DNA of 40,033 nucleotides from Gemmatimonadaceae bacterium (lineage in GTDB: Bacteria > Latescibacterota > UBA2968 > UBA8231), in assembly GCA_002726335.1 (NCBI GenBank), contig PBSR01000001.1, forward strand, positions 1-40,033, given 5' to 3'. Positions 31,658-40,033 of this stretch are shown piece after piece; the stretch's first letter is position 1; each line of letters begins with the position of its first letter. A program made the translations under genes and the position numbers. The notes below the pieces were generated by a model. The model saw nothing but the letters and a program-made list of their open reading frames with translations, had not been told where the DNA came from and made no database searches.

Positions 31658-33459
31658 ACGACGTCCCCCCGCCTTCGGTGTGGGCTATCGGCGAGAGCTT
31701 TCGCATCGATCCACTTACCGGTATGGCGCGAGAGGAGCAACGGCTCGGTGGCAACCCTCTACCCGACAGCCTGGACTACCAACGGCACAGCATGGTCTGG
31801 GACGCGACGGCGGGACTGATTTCACTGCAGTCGGCGCGCAACGAGGTCGTCGCCTATCAGCTGCAGATCGCCGGTCCGGCACGCGACGTGTCGGTGGACT
31901 GCAGCGATCTGGCGGGACCCGCCACAATCCAGGCAGGCCGGGACATCGATGTGCTGAAGCAGTGGTACACGAATGTGACGGAGAACTCCTCCAGCGAGGA
32001 CTCAACAACGGCTGCCTGGCATCATGGTACAGGCTGGTACCCCGACGCGCTGATCCCGGTCGATTCCACCGATGGCAGGGGGCAACCTTTCCACGTTCCG
32101 GACCAGGACAACGCTGTGCCCGGGCAATGCTGGCAGGGCGTGTGGATCGACATCTATGTACCTCGGGATGTTCCTGCGGGATCCTACACGGGCACCGTTG
32201 CCGTCACGGGTGAGGATCTGCAGGTATCGCTGAAAGTCGAACTACTCGTGCATGACGTGACGTTATCGGACGACTTTCACTGTGAGGTGGGTCTGAACAA
32301 CTACGTGACGATTGGCAAGAAGGGCAGTGAGCTTCGCTTGCGGTACTACCAGATGGCTCATCGCCACCGCATGGCAATCCACGAACACTACATTCAGCCC
32401 GGGACGACGGGAACAGGGCCCGACATGAGAGGCGTATGGGATTCGTACGACGAGGAGATGGGCAAGTATCTCACGGGAGAGGCCTTCACCGAGCGGTACG
32501 GCTACCGCGGTCCGGGTGAGGGCAAACCTGTGCGCTGGATCTACCTGCCCGTCGAGATTCTCCCCGGCTTCGCCTGGCCCATGCCTCCCGAGCACGTCAA
32601 GGAATCCGAATACGATGAGGCCGTGGTGGCGATGACGCGTGATTTCTCCGAGCACTTTGCCACCAGGGGCTGGACCTCTACGGACATGATGTTCTTCGTC
32701 AACGGTCTGGATGAGCCCACCAGTCTGGAGCAGGTGGAAGACATCCGCTACTTCGGTGATCTGTGCCAGCGGGCCGCAGCGGACCGGGTCCACTACCGGG
32801 CCGATCTCAATCATCTGCACGACATCAATCGGTTCGACTTCGACTACACCGAGCAGAAGATGCTCGACAAGCTTGGGCCTGTCATCGACCTGTGGGTGTG
32901 CGTCGCGGACTTCGAACGAACGGACTTCTCCGTCCTCTTGCCACGGCGTCAACCGCCGGACAACGACGTGGTCTGGTTCTATCAGAACCGCGAGCCCTCT
33001 GTCGGTGGCTACACTCTCGATGACGAAACCCTCGGCTTGAGGACCTGGCCGGTCATTTCTTGGAAGTACGGTCTGGACGGTTGCGTGCTGTGGGAACTCA
33101 CCTTCACCGGCGCCTCGAAGGACATCTGGCGAGACCCGCGCAACAGCGTCAATCGCGACCGAGTGCACAACCTGGCCGGTCAACTGGCGTACCCCGCCAG
33201 AAACGGTATCGAGGAGCCGGTCACCAGCATCCGCATGAAGAACTTCCGCCGTGGTGCCCAGGACTACGAGTACCTGCGCATTCTCGAGTCCCTCGCCGGG
33301 AGGGAAGCGGCCGAGGCGATTCTCGATCCCATCGTTCCGAGCGGCCTGCACCGTCCCGAGCGACCGTACGGGGCCGCGGGAACCTGGTCACACAATCCCG
33401 AAGACTGGCACTGTATGCGCCGCGATCTGCTGGCGGCAATCGCCGTCGCCAATGCCTGA
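31654..33459 (+). CDS. DUF4091 family protein, glycoside-hydrolase-like
   Basis: This 601-residue protein lacks a signal peptide. The N-terminal 200 residues are beta-rich with LQSARNEVVAYQLQI and DIYVPRDVPAGSYTGTVAV, the usual N-terminal domain of DUF4091 proteins. The middle is a TIM-barrel-like region with MMFFVNGLDEPTSLEQVEDI; the conserved DEP may hold a catalytic acid. The C-terminus has the family signature VTSIRMKNFRRGAQDYEYLR at about 523-542. GGAG lies seven bases before the ATG, and the start overlaps the upstream stop. Members are thought to be glycoside hydrolases, though few if any are characterised to my knowledge. Its place between a transglutaminase-fold protein and sugar-processing genes fits glycan breakdown. 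Confidence 0.85.
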   Translation: MNDVPPPSVWAIGESFRIDPLTGMAREEQRLGGNPLPDSLDYQRHSMVWDATAGLISLQSARNEVVAYQLQIAGPARDVSVDCSDLAGPATIQAGRDIDVLKQWYTNVTENSSSEDSTTAAWHHGTGWYPDALIPVDSTDGRGQPFHVPDQDNAVPGQCWQGVWIDIYVPRDVPAGSYTGTVAVTGEDLQVSLKVELLVHDVTLSDDFHCEVGLNNYVTIGKKGSELRLRYYQMAHRHRMAIHEHYIQPGTTGTGPDMRGVWDSYDEEMGKYLTGEAFTERYGYRGPGEGKPVRWIYLPVEILPGFAWPMPPEHVKESEYDEAVVAMTRDFSEHFATRGWTSTDMMFFVNGLDEPTSLEQVEDIRYFGDLCQRAAADRVHYRADLNHLHDINRFDFDYTEQKMLDKLGPVIDLWVCVADFERTDFSVLLPRRQPPDNDVVWFYQNREPSVGGYTLDDETLGLRTWPVISWKYGLDGCVLWELTFTGASKDIWRDPRNSVNRDRVHNLAGQLAYPARNGIEEPVTSIRMKNFRRGAQDYEYLRILESLAGREAAEAILDPIVPSGLHRPERPYGAAGTWSHNPEDWHCMRRDLLAAIAVANA

Positions 33460-33553
33460 CCCGACCTACTTGCCATCGACCACGCGCCTCTGCTGACTAC
33501 ACTCTGATTCGCAACATCCAGAGATCACTGGCGACACAGAAGACCGACCAGAC

Positions 33554-35257
33554 ATGAGGGGTGCCGATGTCGTGATTAAAGCGCTCGAGCGCCAGGGCGT
33601 GGAATACATCTTCGGCCTCCCGGGCGGCGCTGCCATTCCCATTTTCGACGCTCTGTTCGACTCGGCGAAGCTCAAGTTCATTCTGACCAGGCACGAGCAG
33701 GGCGCCATGCACATGGCCGACGGCTACGCCCGGGCCACTGGCAAGCCCGGTGTTGTCCTTGTCACCTCCGGACCCGGGGCGACGAACACGATCACGGGTC
33801 TGCTCACGGCGCAGATGGACTCGGTACCCATCGTCGTTCTGTCCGGCCAGACGATCTCACCCATGCTCGGTAAGGACGCCTTTCAGGAGGCGGACGTGTT
33901 CGGGGTATCCGCCCCCGTCGTCAAGCACTCTTACCTGGTAAAGGATCCTGACGACATCCCACGTGTCATGATGGAGGCGTTCCATATTGCCGATAGTGGC
34001 CGCAAGGGACCCGTGCTGGTCGACCTGCCCAAGGATGTGACCTCTGCAGAATGTGTGAAGGACTTCCCGGAGCGCATCTCGGTGCCGGGGTACAGCGTGT
34101 GCTCCAAAGCTGATCCCGTCGCGCTCGTAGAAGCAGCACGGCTCATCCGCAGCAGCCGACGCCCGTTGCTGTATCTGGGTGGCGGCACGATCTCCTCCGG
34201 GGCGCATGTGGTGGCCAGAGAATTCGCCGAGAAGACCCGGATGCCGGTGACCAACACTTTGCTCGGCAAGGGGGCCTTCCCCGAACAGCACCGGCTGTCG
34301 GTGGGCATGCTGGGCATGCATGGCACAGCCTACGCCAACAAGGCGGTCGTCGGTTGTGATCTGATCATGTGCGTCGGCGCTCGCTGGGACGATCGCATCA
34401 CGGGCAAACTCGAGGCGTTCTGCCCCGAGGCGAAGAAGATCCATATCGATATCGACCCCGCCGAATTCGGCAAGATCATCATCCCCGATGTCTTCCTGCA
34501 GGGCAATGCCCTCGAGGTCCTTGAGGAACTGATCCACATGGTCGGGCCTCTCGACACAGCCCCGTGGCTCGCCCAGATCGACACGTGGAAGGCGAAGTAT
34601 CCGTTGAGCTACGGCAGGAAGGGAGGACTGAAGATGCAGGCCGTGTTCGACCGTGTGTACGAACTGACAGCCGGGCGGGCGGTAGTGGCGACCGATGTGG
34701 GCCAGCACCAGATGTGGGCGGCACAGTTCTACCGGACGGCACACCATCGACAGTGGCTGTCCTCCGGGGGTGCCGGGACGATGGGATACGGCTTTCCTGC
34801 CGCCATCGGTGCGCAGTTCGGTCGCCCCGACGACATGGTCATCTCCATCTCTGGCGACGGCGGCTTCCAGATGACGATGCCAGAACTGGCCACGGCGGCG
34901 ATCCATAGGCTACCGGTCAAGATCCTGATCATGGACAACACCTATCTCGGCATGGTCCGTCAATGGCAGAGCTTGTTCCACGACAACCGCTTGTCGGGTG
35001 TGGACCTCGAAGGCAATCCCGACTTCGTCAAGCTGGCGGCTGCCTACGGCATCGATGGTTGGCATCTGAAGCGGACTGCCGATATCGACAGGATTCTGAC
35101 CCAGATGCTCGAACACAGTGATGGACCGTGCCTCGTTCACTGCCACTGCGAGAAGGAAGACAACGTCTTTCCCATGATCCCCGCCGACGCCCCCCTTGAG
35201 GAAATGCTCATCGCGCCGCCGAAGCACAAGCTCGCCAAGCCGACAGGGAGCACGTGA
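33554..35257 (+). CDS. ilvB: Acetolactate synthase large-subunit-type ThDP enzyme
   Basis: This 567-residue protein has full family length. The cofactor-activating Glu48 is in [19 protein letters not shown]. The FAD/regulatory middle domain holds [12 protein letters not shown]. The ThDP motif begins SGDGGFQM at 433-440 and ends [13 protein letters not shown], with DN where many family members have NN. The end [17 protein letters not shown] matches the acetolactate synthase C-terminal lid. The enzyme joins two pyruvates, or pyruvate and 2-ketobutyrate, in branched-chain amino-acid synthesis. No small regulatory subunit (ilvN) or ilvC follows; the next gene is a sugar-type oxidoreductase. It may therefore serve a catabolic or other carboligase role. 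It begins 94 bp after the DUF4091 stop, with a weak ribosome-binding site. Confidence 0.85.
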   Translation: MRGADVVIKALERQGVEYIFGLPGGAAIPIFDALFDSAKLKFILTRHEQGAMHMADGYARATGKPGVVLVTSGPGATNTITGLLTAQMDSVPIVVLSGQTISPMLGKDAFQEADVFGVSAPVVKHSYLVKDPDDIPRVMMEAFHIADSGRKGPVLVDLPKDVTSAECVKDFPERISVPGYSVCSKADPVALVEAARLIRSSRRPLLYLGGGTISSGAHVVAREFAEKTRMPVTNTLLGKGAFPEQHRLSVGMLGMHGTAYANKAVVGCDLIMCVGARWDDRITGKLEAFCPEAKKIHIDIDPAEFGKIIIPDVFLQGNALEVLEELIHMVGPLDTAPWLAQIDTWKAKYPLSYGRKGGLKMQAVFDRVYELTAGRAVVATDVGQHQMWAAQFYRTAHHRQWLSSGGAGTMGYGFPAAIGAQFGRPDDMVISISGDGGFQMTMPELATAAIHRLPVKILIMDNTYLGMVRQWQSLFHDNRLSGVDLEGNPDFVKLAAAYGIDGWHLKRTADIDRILTQMLEHSDGPCLVHCHCEKEDNVFPMIPADAPLEEMLIAPPKHKLAKPTGST

Positions 35258-35309
35258 CCGACATGGCAGATGTATGCGCGAATCCAGTGGACGTCAGGGG
35301 GCACCGCTG

Positions 35310-36278
35310 ATGCAGAGGCTCAGGATCGCCTTGCTGGGTATTGGAAACCACAGCCTGAAGAACCACGTCCCTTCGCTGGTGCGCTACGTCGAAGAGCATC
35401 CAGACGAGATCGAGCTTGCCGCTCTCTGCGACGTTCGCGGGGAGGAAGCCCAGTCGGTGGCCGAGCAGCATGGTTTCGGGCGTGTGTACGCGGATCTGGA
35501 CGAGATGCTGCGGCAGGAAGCACTGGACGGGTGTGTGGCAGTGACGCCAGTCCGGGCGACCCTAGCCGTCGCCTCGCGGCTCATCCGTGCCGGTATTCCC
35601 TTGCTGATGGAAAAACCTCCCGGCGCGAACCTGGCCGAAACGCGTCGGATCGTGGATCTCGTCGAAGAGAGCGCAGCGCGCGTCATGGTCAGCGTCAATC
35701 GCCGTTTTGACCTGGCTTTGCAGAGCGCGCTTTCCTGGCAGGGAGACCGATCCCTGCAGTACCTGCGCGCGACCATGGTGCGCCACCAAAGAGTGGAGGA
35801 GGCCTTCGTTCAGGCTACGGCCATCCACGCCGTGGATGCCATGCGCTCTGTTGCTGGCGACGTGAAGGACTTTCGCGCCGAGGCGCGGCAGGTGGCTGGG
35901 GCACAGTGGCTCATTGTACATCTGGAATTTATCGGTGGTCAGTGCGGCACCCTGGAGGTGTTGCCCAGCGCGGGATGCAGAAGCGAAGAGTATGCCTTCT
36001 TCGGTGCGGATTACTCAATCTCGGCCCGTGTGGCGGAGTTTGATGTCGGGAAGGTCAAGGCCTGGGAGGACGGGGAGCTTGTGCTGGAGGAAGAGTCCGG
36101 GAAGGGACTACCGGAGTATGTCCGCAATGGTGCCTATGGCGAAACCGCGGAGTTTATTGCGGCGCTCAAAGAAGACCGCGTGCCAGTCCCCACCCCCGCT
36201 GCAATTCTGCAGTCGGTGGAGATCTGCGATGCGCTCGGGCGAGGATTCGAGCGCCCTCGAGTTGCGAGTCGCACATGA
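35310..36278 (+). CDS. Gfo/Idh/MocA-type NAD(P)-dependent oxidoreductase
   Basis: This 322-residue protein has an N-terminal Rossmann fold, with RIALLGIGNHSLKNHVPSL (glycines 10 and 12). The family signature EKPPGANLAET follows at 101-111; Lys102 is the expected catalytic lysine. His173 and Asp176 in AIHAVDAMR fit the catalytic pair of the C-terminal domain. Such enzymes oxidise or reduce cyclic sugars, inositols or sugar acids in the cytoplasm; the substrate cannot be read from sequence. The ATG at 35310 has a G-rich site eight bases upstream; the frame is open upstream over the previous gene but without a sensible protein. The stop overlaps the start of the deacetylase-like gene (ATGA), so the two are coupled. 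Confidence 0.87.
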   Translation: MQRLRIALLGIGNHSLKNHVPSLVRYVEEHPDEIELAALCDVRGEEAQSVAEQHGFGRVYADLDEMLRQEALDGCVAVTPVRATLAVASRLIRAGIPLLMEKPPGANLAETRRIVDLVEESAARVMVSVNRRFDLALQSALSWQGDRSLQYLRATMVRHQRVEEAFVQATAIHAVDAMRSVAGDVKDFRAEARQVAGAQWLIVHLEFIGGQCGTLEVLPSAGCRSEEYAFFGADYSISARVAEFDVGKVKAWEDGELVLEEESGKGLPEYVRNGAYGETAEFIAALKEDRVPVPTPAAILQSVEICDALGRGFERPRVASRT

Positions 36279-37561
36279 ACGTGGCCATCAACCGACACGC
36301 CCTCGATCGGGTACCTCTGTCGATCATCTTCGATGATTCGACGATGCTTGTGAACCTCAACTATTTCTTCCTGCGGGATGCGGTCAGCCTGACAGCTGAA
36401 CAGGCACCCTACCTGGCCTCCTGGAAGGCTCAACAGGGGCGGGACGGCACGGTTCGTTGGGAGGACGTGCCCGTCGTTCACCCGGAGTCCTTCACGCGAG
36501 AATTTGCCCAGTTCTGCCTCGACAACGGTATCAGAGGGAAATTTAGCGTCGTCCCCTGTCCGGCGGCATTGGGACGCATCGATCACGGTCTGGAACTCTT
36601 CAGCGGGGCACAGCAGGAGAGCTGGCTGCAGATGTGTCGCGAGATGATCATGCCGAATTTCGATATCACACCCGAAATGATGACCCACACCTCGGTCGTC
36701 GACCTCGAGAACCTGCAGCCCATCGAAGCCGGGCTCTGGGAGCAATGGGGGTGGAATCACCTGCCCACCGACCAGCCCGAACTCGTCACTGACTATATCG
36801 CTCTCGCCTGTGAGATCCTGCACAACGTGGGACTCACACCCACTGGCGTCACGTCGCCGGGCGGCTTCGGTGACCCCCTCGAATTCTACGCCGAATGTGC
36901 CCAGAATGCCGTCCGTCGCGTCACCGGAAACCCCACACCCTTCCTCTTCAAGCGCGTCTTCGATGACGAAGTGCCAACACCCGTCTGGCATGCCGACCGG
37001 GGCGCCGGCACCGCCATGGGCGAGATCGTCGCCTGTATAGGTGACTGGACGGGATCCTGGACCGGCTACGGCGAGGTCGACGCCGATCGCTACGTCACCG
37101 CAGACCTGAGGGGTGGCCGCCTGGCAGCCTGTATCGACGCCGGTGACCCAGCCGTGATGATCAGCCATTGGCAAGGTTTCTATGGCATGCACGATGAGGA
37201 CCGCAGGGGGTTCAACACATTCAAAACCGTCGTTCGTCGACTCAAGGAGCGCGATCCACGGGGCGAGAATTCCCGGTGGCGGAAGTGCAGCGAGATCACC
37301 AACTACGCGTGTGCCGCCGAGCTGTGCGAACTGTCCGTCACGGGCAACGTCATCTCGCTGGATCTTCCAGTGAGAGTTCCCGAATTCACTCTACGCATCA
37401 CCGACACCGAGGTGACAGGCGTCACCGTGGATGGTCGGTCGCTTGCAGAGGCGAGCAATCGGGTAGCGTTTGGTTCTGAGACGTACCTACGTGAGAACGG
37501 CGTAACCTTCATCGCCTTCGACGCGGCACAGCAGTCCGTCACGGTCCAAGTCGAGGCCTGA
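36275..37561 (+). CDS. Polysaccharide-deacetylase-like protein of unknown substrate
   Basis: This 428-residue protein has no signal peptide. LSIIFDDST at 15-23, GIRGKFSVVPCP at 86-97 and EMMTHTSVVD at 134-143 follow the strand order of the NodB/polysaccharide-deacetylase barrel. There Asp20-Asp21 and His138 would be catalytic or metal-binding residues; the second metal histidine is not clear to me. A segment GVTSPGGFGDPLEFYAECAQ follows. The C-terminal 90 residues look beta-rich (VISLDLPVRVPEFTLRITDTEV). The protein could be a sugar N- or O-deacetylase, or a barrel of another activity. It is translationally coupled to the oxidoreductase and converges on the sulfatase with a 24-bp gap. Confidence 0.6.
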   Translation: MNVAINRHALDRVPLSIIFDDSTMLVNLNYFFLRDAVSLTAEQAPYLASWKAQQGRDGTVRWEDVPVVHPESFTREFAQFCLDNGIRGKFSVVPCPAALGRIDHGLELFSGAQQESWLQMCREMIMPNFDITPEMMTHTSVVDLENLQPIEAGLWEQWGWNHLPTDQPELVTDYIALACEILHNVGLTPTGVTSPGGFGDPLEFYAECAQNAVRRVTGNPTPFLFKRVFDDEVPTPVWHADRGAGTAMGEIVACIGDWTGSWTGYGEVDADRYVTADLRGGRLAACIDAGDPAVMISHWQGFYGMHDEDRRGFNTFKTVVRRLKERDPRGENSRWRKCSEITNYACAAELCELSVTGNVISLDLPVRVPEFTLRITDTEVTGVTVDGRSLAEASNRVAFGSETYLRENGVTFIAFDAAQQSVTVQVEA

Positions 37562-37585
37562 GCCATGAAGATCTCCTCATAGCAA

Positions 37586-39058
37586 TCAGTTCGTTCCGTG
37601 CGTGTCGCGGATGGGCTGCGGGTAGACCCGCTGCCAGCGACCGGCGCCGGCGCCAAAGGCGGGGTCCTCCCAGTCCGTATTGTGGTTCTTCTCGGCGTGA
37701 GCCCGGTTGATGGAGCGCAGCATCTGGGTGTTGAGTCGGGCGTCGAGGCTGGCGCGAATCTCCCGGCAGGCGGGATCATCGATGCGGTTGTGCTGTTCGG
37801 CGCGGTCGTCGTCGGTGTTGAAGAGGGCGGCGTAGCCGTTGCTGTAGCGTGCCAGTTTCCAGGTGCCGTCATAACACATGGATCCCGAGGCGACGAATCC
37901 ATAGACCACATCGCGAGCGTGGCTGCTCTCGATACCCAGATCCGGCAGCGGCTGTGAATCCATGTAACCGGGCAGCGCACAGCCGCCCAGGTGCAGCAAG
38001 GTGGCGGTGATGTCTTCGATCGAAATGGGTCCGCTGTGGGCCCTGGCCTCGTCCAGACCGGGGTGGCGTACGATGAGCGGAACCTTGGTGCTCGACTCGT
38101 AGTAGGTGCCCTTACCGATCAGGCCGTGGTCCCCCAGGTAGTCTCCGTGGTCGCTGCAGAAGACGATGATGGTGTCATCATACCGTCCGGTGTCTTTCAG
38201 TGCCTGGATGATCTGTCCGACCTTGTCATCGATCTGCTTGACCAGGGCCGCGTAGCAGGCGCGAATCTTCCTCTTGTGCGCCGTGGTGAACTCGGTGTAG
38301 TCCACGCCGTTCCAGGCCGCCTTGCTGCCGCGCACATTAACTTCGACGAAGTCAGGGGGCTGGTCGGCGCCCACCGGATACGGTTCGGGCATGTCGTCAG
38401 GTGAATAGAGGTCGTGGTACTGCGGCGAGGGATCGTAGGGGCAGTGGGGACCGGGGAAGCCCACCATCATGGCGAAGGGGGAGTCGCTCCCGTACTCGCG
38501 GATGTAGCGGCTGGCCTCGTTGCCCACAAAGCCATCCCACGAGTCTTCGTAGTCGTGCTGGTGGACGTAGGCACCCCGGCCCTCCTGATACCCCTCGTGT
38601 TCGTTGCCGTGAAGCTTGCGCAGGCCCCGGGCCTTCAGATACTGCTGGTAGTCGTCATCCACATGGATCCAGCGCTTGTCTTCACAGACGATACGATCGT
38701 CAAAGCCCATGGAGGCTTCCCAGGGATAGAAGTGCATCTTGCCCACCGCGCAGGTCCGGTAGCCGCTATCACTGAGCAGCTGAGGCCAGGTGTGGATGCC
38801 GCACGCCGTCAGATCGGGACGCAGATACTGACCGTTGCCCATGACGCCGGTGCGGATGGCGTTGAGCCCGGTGAGCAGCGTGGAGCGCATGGGCACGCAG
38901 ACCGGGGAGGGAGCGCAGGCCTTCTCGTAGCGCACGCCGCTGTGGCAGAGGCTGTCTATGTGGGGTGTGTCGATGAAGGACGCGCCATAACAGCTGAGAA
39001 AATCGGGGCGCAGCTGATCGGGCATGATGAACAGCAGGTTGGGGCGGTTGCCGGGCAT
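37586..39058 (-). CDS. Sulfatase (arylsulfatase family), cytoplasmic
   Basis: This 490-residue protein has the sulfatase start PNLLFIMPDQLRPDFLSCYG, with metal ligand Asp14. The active-site motif is PVCVPMRSTLLTG, with Cys54 to be converted to formylglycine, Pro56 and Arg58. The residue between Pro and Arg is Met rather than the usual Ser or Ala. VGKMHFYP carries the conserved Lys and His. Later ligands lie in FCSDHGDYLGDHG. There is no signal peptide, so it acts in the cytoplasm, presumably on imported sulfated sugars. The ATG at 39058 has GGAG seven bases upstream. No formylglycine-generating enzyme (FGE or anSME) gene is in this window, so it must lie elsewhere. It is divergent from the enolase-superfamily gene. 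Confidence 0.92.
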   Translation of the reverse strand: MPGNRPNLLFIMPDQLRPDFLSCYGASFIDTPHIDSLCHSGVRYEKACAPSPVCVPMRSTLLTGLNAIRTGVMGNGQYLRPDLTACGIHTWPQLLSDSGYRTCAVGKMHFYPWEASMGFDDRIVCEDKRWIHVDDDYQQYLKARGLRKLHGNEHEGYQEGRGAYVHQHDYEDSWDGFVGNEASRYIREYGSDSPFAMMVGFPGPHCPYDPSPQYHDLYSPDDMPEPYPVGADQPPDFVEVNVRGSKAAWNGVDYTEFTTAHKRKIRACYAALVKQIDDKVGQIIQALKDTGRYDDTIIVFCSDHGDYLGDHGLIGKGTYYESSTKVPLIVRHPGLDEARAHSGPISIEDITATLLHLGGCALPGYMDSQPLPDLGIESSHARDVVYGFVASGSMCYDGTWKLARYSNGYAALFNTDDDRAEQHNRIDDPACREIRASLDARLNTQMLRSINRAHAEKNHNTDWEDPAFGAGAGRWQRVYPQPIRDTHGTN

Positions 39059-39105
39059 GGGAGAACTCCATTGTCTCGCATGTGCGCTGCTGAGGAGTCA
39101 CGATC

Positions 39106-39136
39106 TTGACACGGATTCCGCGATCCGCTTTACCAT
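39106..39136 (+). promoter_or_regulatory. Candidate promoter of the enolase-superfamily gene
   Basis: TTGACA at 39106-39111 is a perfect -35 consensus. TACCAT at 39131-39136 matches four of six -10 positions. The 19-bp spacing is longer than ideal. It lies 58 bp before the start codon at 39195. Confidence 0.4.
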
Positions 39137-39194
39137 GATAGGTGATAGCTGAGGCCCCAAACCAGTCCGTCCATGCCCGGGGAGGGCAAGAGAG

Positions 39195-40033
39195 ATGAAG
39201 ATCACCGACGTACAGCTGCTGGTGCTCGAGCTGGAGACCGAACAGCCAGCCGGCGAGTGGCAGCTCGTGCAGGTTCCCAACCTGAACCGCATCCAGTACA
39301 CCCACCGTCGCCGTCGCCTCGAAGGCAGCTCGCGGGAGCGTGCCAGCTTTCTCAAGCTGTCCACCGACGAGGGGCTGGAGGCCATCATGACGACGGACTC
39401 CGGCATCGGACCGAAGCAGATCCCGCTGCTGCGCCAACAGGTCGTCGGGGAGAGCGTCTTTCATCGCGAGGCGGTGTGGCAGAAGCTGCACAAGGGAACG
39501 CGCTGGCTGTATCAGACGCCCGGCTGGTTTGGCGATTTCGACAACTGTCTGTGGGACCTGCTGGGCAAAGCGGCAGGGCTGCCGGTGCACGCCCTCGTGG
39601 GTCGTGTGCGAGACAGCTTGCCTGTCTATCTGACCGCCGGGGACGGTACAGCCGAGCAATACCTGCGACAGATCGAAGCCGGCAAGGAGTATGGAGTCGG
39701 AGCGTACAAGTTTCACGCCTATAAAGGTGGGAAGGCCGATATCCCCATCTTCCGTCACGTGCGTGAGGCGGTCGGGCCCGACTACGCTCTGATCAATGAC
39801 CCGGTGTGCTCCTACGACCTGCGCGAGGCGATCGAGGTGGGGCACGTCATGGAGGAGCTTGGCTTCGTCTGGTTGGAAGAACCCTTTCACGAGTTCAAGC
39901 TGAACCAGTACCAGGAGCTGTGCCGCGAGCTCACGATCCCGGTGATGGGCAACGAAACACTGATGAACGACATCGGCATCTCGTCCCAGTGGCTGATCCA
40001 GGGGGGCACCGACATGCTGCGCGGCAACGCCCG
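39195..40033 (+). CDS. Enolase-superfamily sugar-acid dehydratase-like enzyme (3' end cut off)
   Basis: The first 279 residues are present and the frame is open to the window edge. The start ATG follows GGGGAGGGCAAGAGAG. The N-terminal lid (1-130) ends with FGDFDNCLWDLLGKAAGLPV, which is typical of the mandelate racemase/muconate lactonising group. The barrel shows AYKFHAYKG at 170-178, where other members often have K-x-K but His174 stands here. It then shows NDPVCSYD with Asp202, WLEEPF with Glu228/229, and MGNETL with Glu254: the three metal-ligand positions. The enzyme would abstract a proton next to a carboxylate, most often as a sugar-acid dehydratase in uronate or aldonate breakdown. 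Being divergent from the sulfatase suggests a common sulfated or acidic sugar pathway. Confidence 0.87.
   Translation, partial: MKITDVQLLVLELETEQPAGEWQLVQVPNLNRIQYTHRRRRLEGSSRERASFLKLSTDEGLEAIMTTDSGIGPKQIPLLRQQVVGESVFHREAVWQKLHKGTRWLYQTPGWFGDFDNCLWDLLGKAAGLPVHALVGRVRDSLPVYLTAGDGTAEQYLRQIEAGKEYGVGAYKFHAYKGGKADIPIFRHVREAVGPDYALINDPVCSYDLREAIEVGHVMEELGFVWLEEPFHEFKLNQYQELCRELTIPVMGNETLMNDIGISSQWLIQGGTDMLRGNA

Overview
The window is about 40 kb of dense, high-GC bacterial DNA with 21 protein-coding genes. I saw no rRNA, tRNA, CRISPR array, transposase or phage gene, and no gene-free stretch longer than about 190 bp. Gram-negative envelope features are present: signal peptides, a probable outer-membrane barrel and lipoproteins. 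Several secreted proteins end in FlgD/T9SS-like C-terminal domains. Together with L-sorbosone-dehydrogenase-like propellers, DUF6785, DUF4091, a sulfatase and an enolase-superfamily enzyme, this suggests an uncultured FCB-group heterotroph. 'Latescibacteria'-type is my best guess. That placement rests on gene style, not on a marker gene.

Left part (1-10408): the 3' end of a secreted FlgD-domain protein converges on a four-gene minus-strand operon. In transcription order this is a two-domain PpiC/SurA-type chaperone, a 1038-residue secreted discoidin/FlgD protein, an 890-residue probable outer-membrane protein and a TPR-fused GT39-type membrane glycosyltransferase. It looks like an export, surface-assembly and glycosylation unit.

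Middle part (10598-27706): a divergent plus-strand operon encodes a secreted propeller-FlgD protein, a DUF6785 polytopic membrane protein and a right-handed beta-helix protein. A second GT39-TPR paralogue lies on the minus strand. Divergent from it is a tight plus-strand cassette of two alkaline-phosphatase-superfamily phosphodiesterase-like proteins, a tiny ribbon-helix-helix-like protein and a three-helix membrane protein. A giant CBM9-propeller-FlgD protein, paralogous to the one at 10598, follows. This cassette, flanked by a lipid-linked-sugar glycosyltransferase, is the best candidate for an undescribed system here, perhaps an envelope glycan or lipid modification pathway.

Right part (27714-40033): a saccharide-catabolism neighbourhood. 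It contains an exported PL26/YetA-like lyase (minus strand), a transglutaminase-fold protein translationally coupled to a DUF4091 protein, an acetolactate-synthase-type ThDP enzyme, and a Gfo/Idh/MocA oxidoreductase coupled to a deacetylase-like protein. It ends with a cytoplasmic sulfatase (minus strand) divergent from a truncated enolase-superfamily dehydratase. The exported lyase would release oligosaccharides, and the signal-less enzymes would process sulfated or acidic sugars inside the cell. That division of labour is inference.
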